A DNA stretch of 64,000 nt. Source: Phyllobacterium sp. OV277. GTDB lineage: Bacteria > Pseudomonadota > Alphaproteobacteria > Rhizobiales > Rhizobiaceae. The DNA lies in contig NZ_FNIY01000003.1 of the NCBI RefSeq assembly GCF_900104355.1, positions 62,001 through 126,000 of the forward strand. Direction: 5' to 3'. Below the pieces are notes generated by a model. That model made no database searches. It saw only the letters and a list, made by a program, of their open reading frames with translations, and was not told where the DNA came from. Position 1 is the first letter of the stretch; each line of letters starts with the position of its first letter. A program made the position numbers and the translations under genes. Positions 62,787 through 64,000 of the stretch are shown in pieces.

Positions 62787-63713
62787 ATGACAGTGTCACC
62801 CATGGGTAACGGGCAGCCGGATGTGAATTTCCCGCTGCGGTTTCAATATAATCTCACCTACGCATCGACGGATCACGCAACCAAACGGCTGGTCAAGGAC
62901 CATTCCCTCGGCGAACTGACGGCACATTATATCAGTGTCCTCTGGGATGAAGGTTCGCACAAAGGCAATGTGAAGTCCTTCCTCGGAGAAATCAGTGAAA
63001 TTTTGGTCGGCGAGCGTTTCAGCGTCTTTTCGCAGGAAATGCTGGACTCTGTGATCGGCACGCTACGCGAACGCGGCAATAGCAATGCAACCATCAATCG
63101 AAAGATGGCTGCCTTGAGCAAATTGCTCCGGAAAGCGTGCAAGATGGGCGATATTTACAACCTGCCGGAATTTCGTCGCCAGAAAGAGCGGCAAGGCCGC
63201 ATTCGCTTTCTGGAAGCGGAGGAGGAATTGCGCCTGTTTTCAGCCGTCAGGGCCAAATGCGAGGACAGCTATCGCCTCAGCGTCTTTCTTGTCGATACGG
63301 GTTGCCGGCTGGGTGAAGCGATTGGGCTATGCTGGAATGATTTGCAGGGGAGCCGGGCGACATTCTGGCTGACAAAATCCGGGCGCAGCCGCACGGTTCC
63401 ACTGACGAGACGCGCGCATGAGGCGACGCAGATCGCGCGTGGGCGCTTGAAAGGCCCCTTCTCCATGCACAATCAGGTGCGTTTCCGCGCCATCTGGAAT
63501 GAGGCCAAGGCAGAGGTGGGATTGGGGGCGGATGATCAGGTCGTCCCGCATATTTTGCGGCACACCTGCGCCTCACGGCTGGTGCGCGGCGGGATTGATA
63601 TCCGGCGTGTACAAATGTGGCTCGGGCATCAGACATTACAGATGACCATGCGCTACGCTCATCTGGCGACGAATGATCTTGATTCATGCGTGGTGGTTCT
63701 GGAGCAAAGCTAG
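62787..63713 (+). CDS. Tyrosine recombinase / integrase
   Basis: A 308-residue phage-integrase-family recombinase. The N-terminal SAM-like core-binding domain covers about 30-125; the catalytic domain has Arg174 (TGCRLGEA), Lys197, His255 and Arg258 (HILRHTCAS), His281 (WLGHQ) and nucleophile Tyr290 (MRYAHL), so it appears active. It is not XerC or XerD by neighbours. Such enzymes mark integrated elements. No tRNA or repeat acting as an attachment site is visible in the window; the element, if any, may lie to the right of the edge. Confidence 0.88.
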   Translation: MTVSPMGNGQPDVNFPLRFQYNLTYASTDHATKRLVKDHSLGELTAHYISVLWDEGSHKGNVKSFLGEISEILVGERFSVFSQEMLDSVIGTLRERGNSNATINRKMAALSKLLRKACKMGDIYNLPEFRRQKERQGRIRFLEAEEELRLFSAVRAKCEDSYRLSVFLVDTGCRLGEAIGLCWNDLQGSRATFWLTKSGRSRTVPLTRRAHEATQIARGRLKGPFSMHNQVRFRAIWNEAKAEVGLGADDQVVPHILRHTCASRLVRGGIDIRRVQMWLGHQTLQMTMRYAHLATNDLDSCVVVLEQS

Positions 63714-63916
63714 GCAATCCCGGCTGGTATGGTCGTGCAATCCGATACGATGAGGGATTTCTCAAGCAAGCATATGCCATAAAACTGTTTGTGTGCCGCT
63801 ATCGGTAGATATTCTGATTGGATGGACCGCAACCCGACACTTATAGCAATTGCGATCAAACGGCATGGATTGAAGATCTCTAGGATGGCTCCGGTCACAA
63901 ATGGGGAAACGCAAAA

Positions 63917-64000
63917 TTGTTCGAGGTAAACGCATCAAATATTGCCGCATATTTTGAGTTTGATCCGTCGCGCGAAAACGATCTTCATGCCGTTGACGAG
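63917..64000 (+). CDS. Possible start of a DUF1801-like gene (partial)
   Basis: A frame with a TTG start (LFEVNASNIAAYFEFDP) stays open to the window edge. The segment FEFDPSRENDLHAVDE resembles, from memory, the N-terminus of DUF1801/YdhG-like proteins. The start is uncertain and there is no clear ribosome site. The 200 bases between it and the integrase show no gene. Confidence 0.3.
   Translation, partial: MFEVNASNIAAYFEFDPSRENDLHAVDE

Noticed and set aside
63714-64000. tRNA gene as attachment site for the integrase
   Set aside because: No cloverleaf or T-loop consensus (GGTTCGA-type with pairing arms) could be found in this stretch or just before the integrase.

Overview
The window looks like chromosomal DNA of an alphaproteobacterium of the order Hyphomicrobiales (Rhizobiales), most likely the Brucella/Ochrobactrum group. 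The case rests on the pair of divergent Omp2-type porins, Rhizobiales-restricted families (a TIGR02301 protein, a NadQ-type regulator, a type 5 uracil-DNA glycosylase), moderately high GC with matching codon use, and the housekeeping gene order. The assignment is from protein recognition only; no database was searched. Most of the window is ordinary core chromosome. I see no rRNA, tRNA, CRISPR array or complete insertion sequence.

Layout, left to right. Positions 1-3,550 hold phosphatidylethanolamine synthesis (pssA, cut by the window edge, and psd), then an Atm1-type ABC exporter translationally coupled to a cysteine-rich ArsR regulator. Positions 3,600-15,100 hold a LysM protein, a LOG-family phosphoribohydrolase, a ZntB/CorA transporter, rarD, an overlapping DUF559-GFA-cimA cluster, cysS, an amino-acid exporter, a YedK/HMCES-type DNA-protein crosslink enzyme and a Nudix hydrolase. 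Positions 15,190-19,810 hold several small genes of unknown function, an AraC regulator, and a carboxymuconolactone-decarboxylase/ECF41 sigma-factor pair preceded by a site matching the ECF41 promoter. Positions 19,890-25,925 hold a DUF3857 transglutaminase, a DsbA-like oxidoreductase, PhzF, a dihydroorotase and YgfZ.

Positions 26,160-34,770 look like a cofactor region. An HD hydrolase, a tyrosine phosphatase, a NadQ-type regulator and a cupin form one plus-strand run. nadA-nadB-nadC-panC-panB run on the minus strand behind a near-palindrome that fits a NadQ operator. The NAD regulator, its likely operator and its target genes are therefore all visible. Positions 34,980-40,280 hold a small lipoprotein, an MFS carrier, a GH5 glycosidase and a galactitol-type PTS (IIC-IIA-IIB), which is unusual for this order. 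Positions 41,467-50,550 are a compact minus-strand housekeeping series: rpoZ, rsh, pyrE, DUF2062, acpS, lepB, rnc, era, recO, a thioesterase and map. Positions 50,846-57,793 hold a NYN-domain protein, the uracil-DNA glycosylase, smpB, dapA, a lytic transglycosylase and an alpha/beta hydrolase. Positions 57,794-62,500 hold an envelope cluster (BON protein, a 32-residue membrane protein, a helix-hairpin-helix protein) and the two porins flanking an SMR transporter. The right edge has a tyrosine recombinase, a possible entry point to accessory DNA.

The least explained DNA lies between genes. Two families of MITE-like inverted-repeat elements occur, one at five loci and one at two, with arms that look exchanged between copies. 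At 52,391-52,606 a run of stem-loops with competing pairings suggests an unannotated structured RNA.
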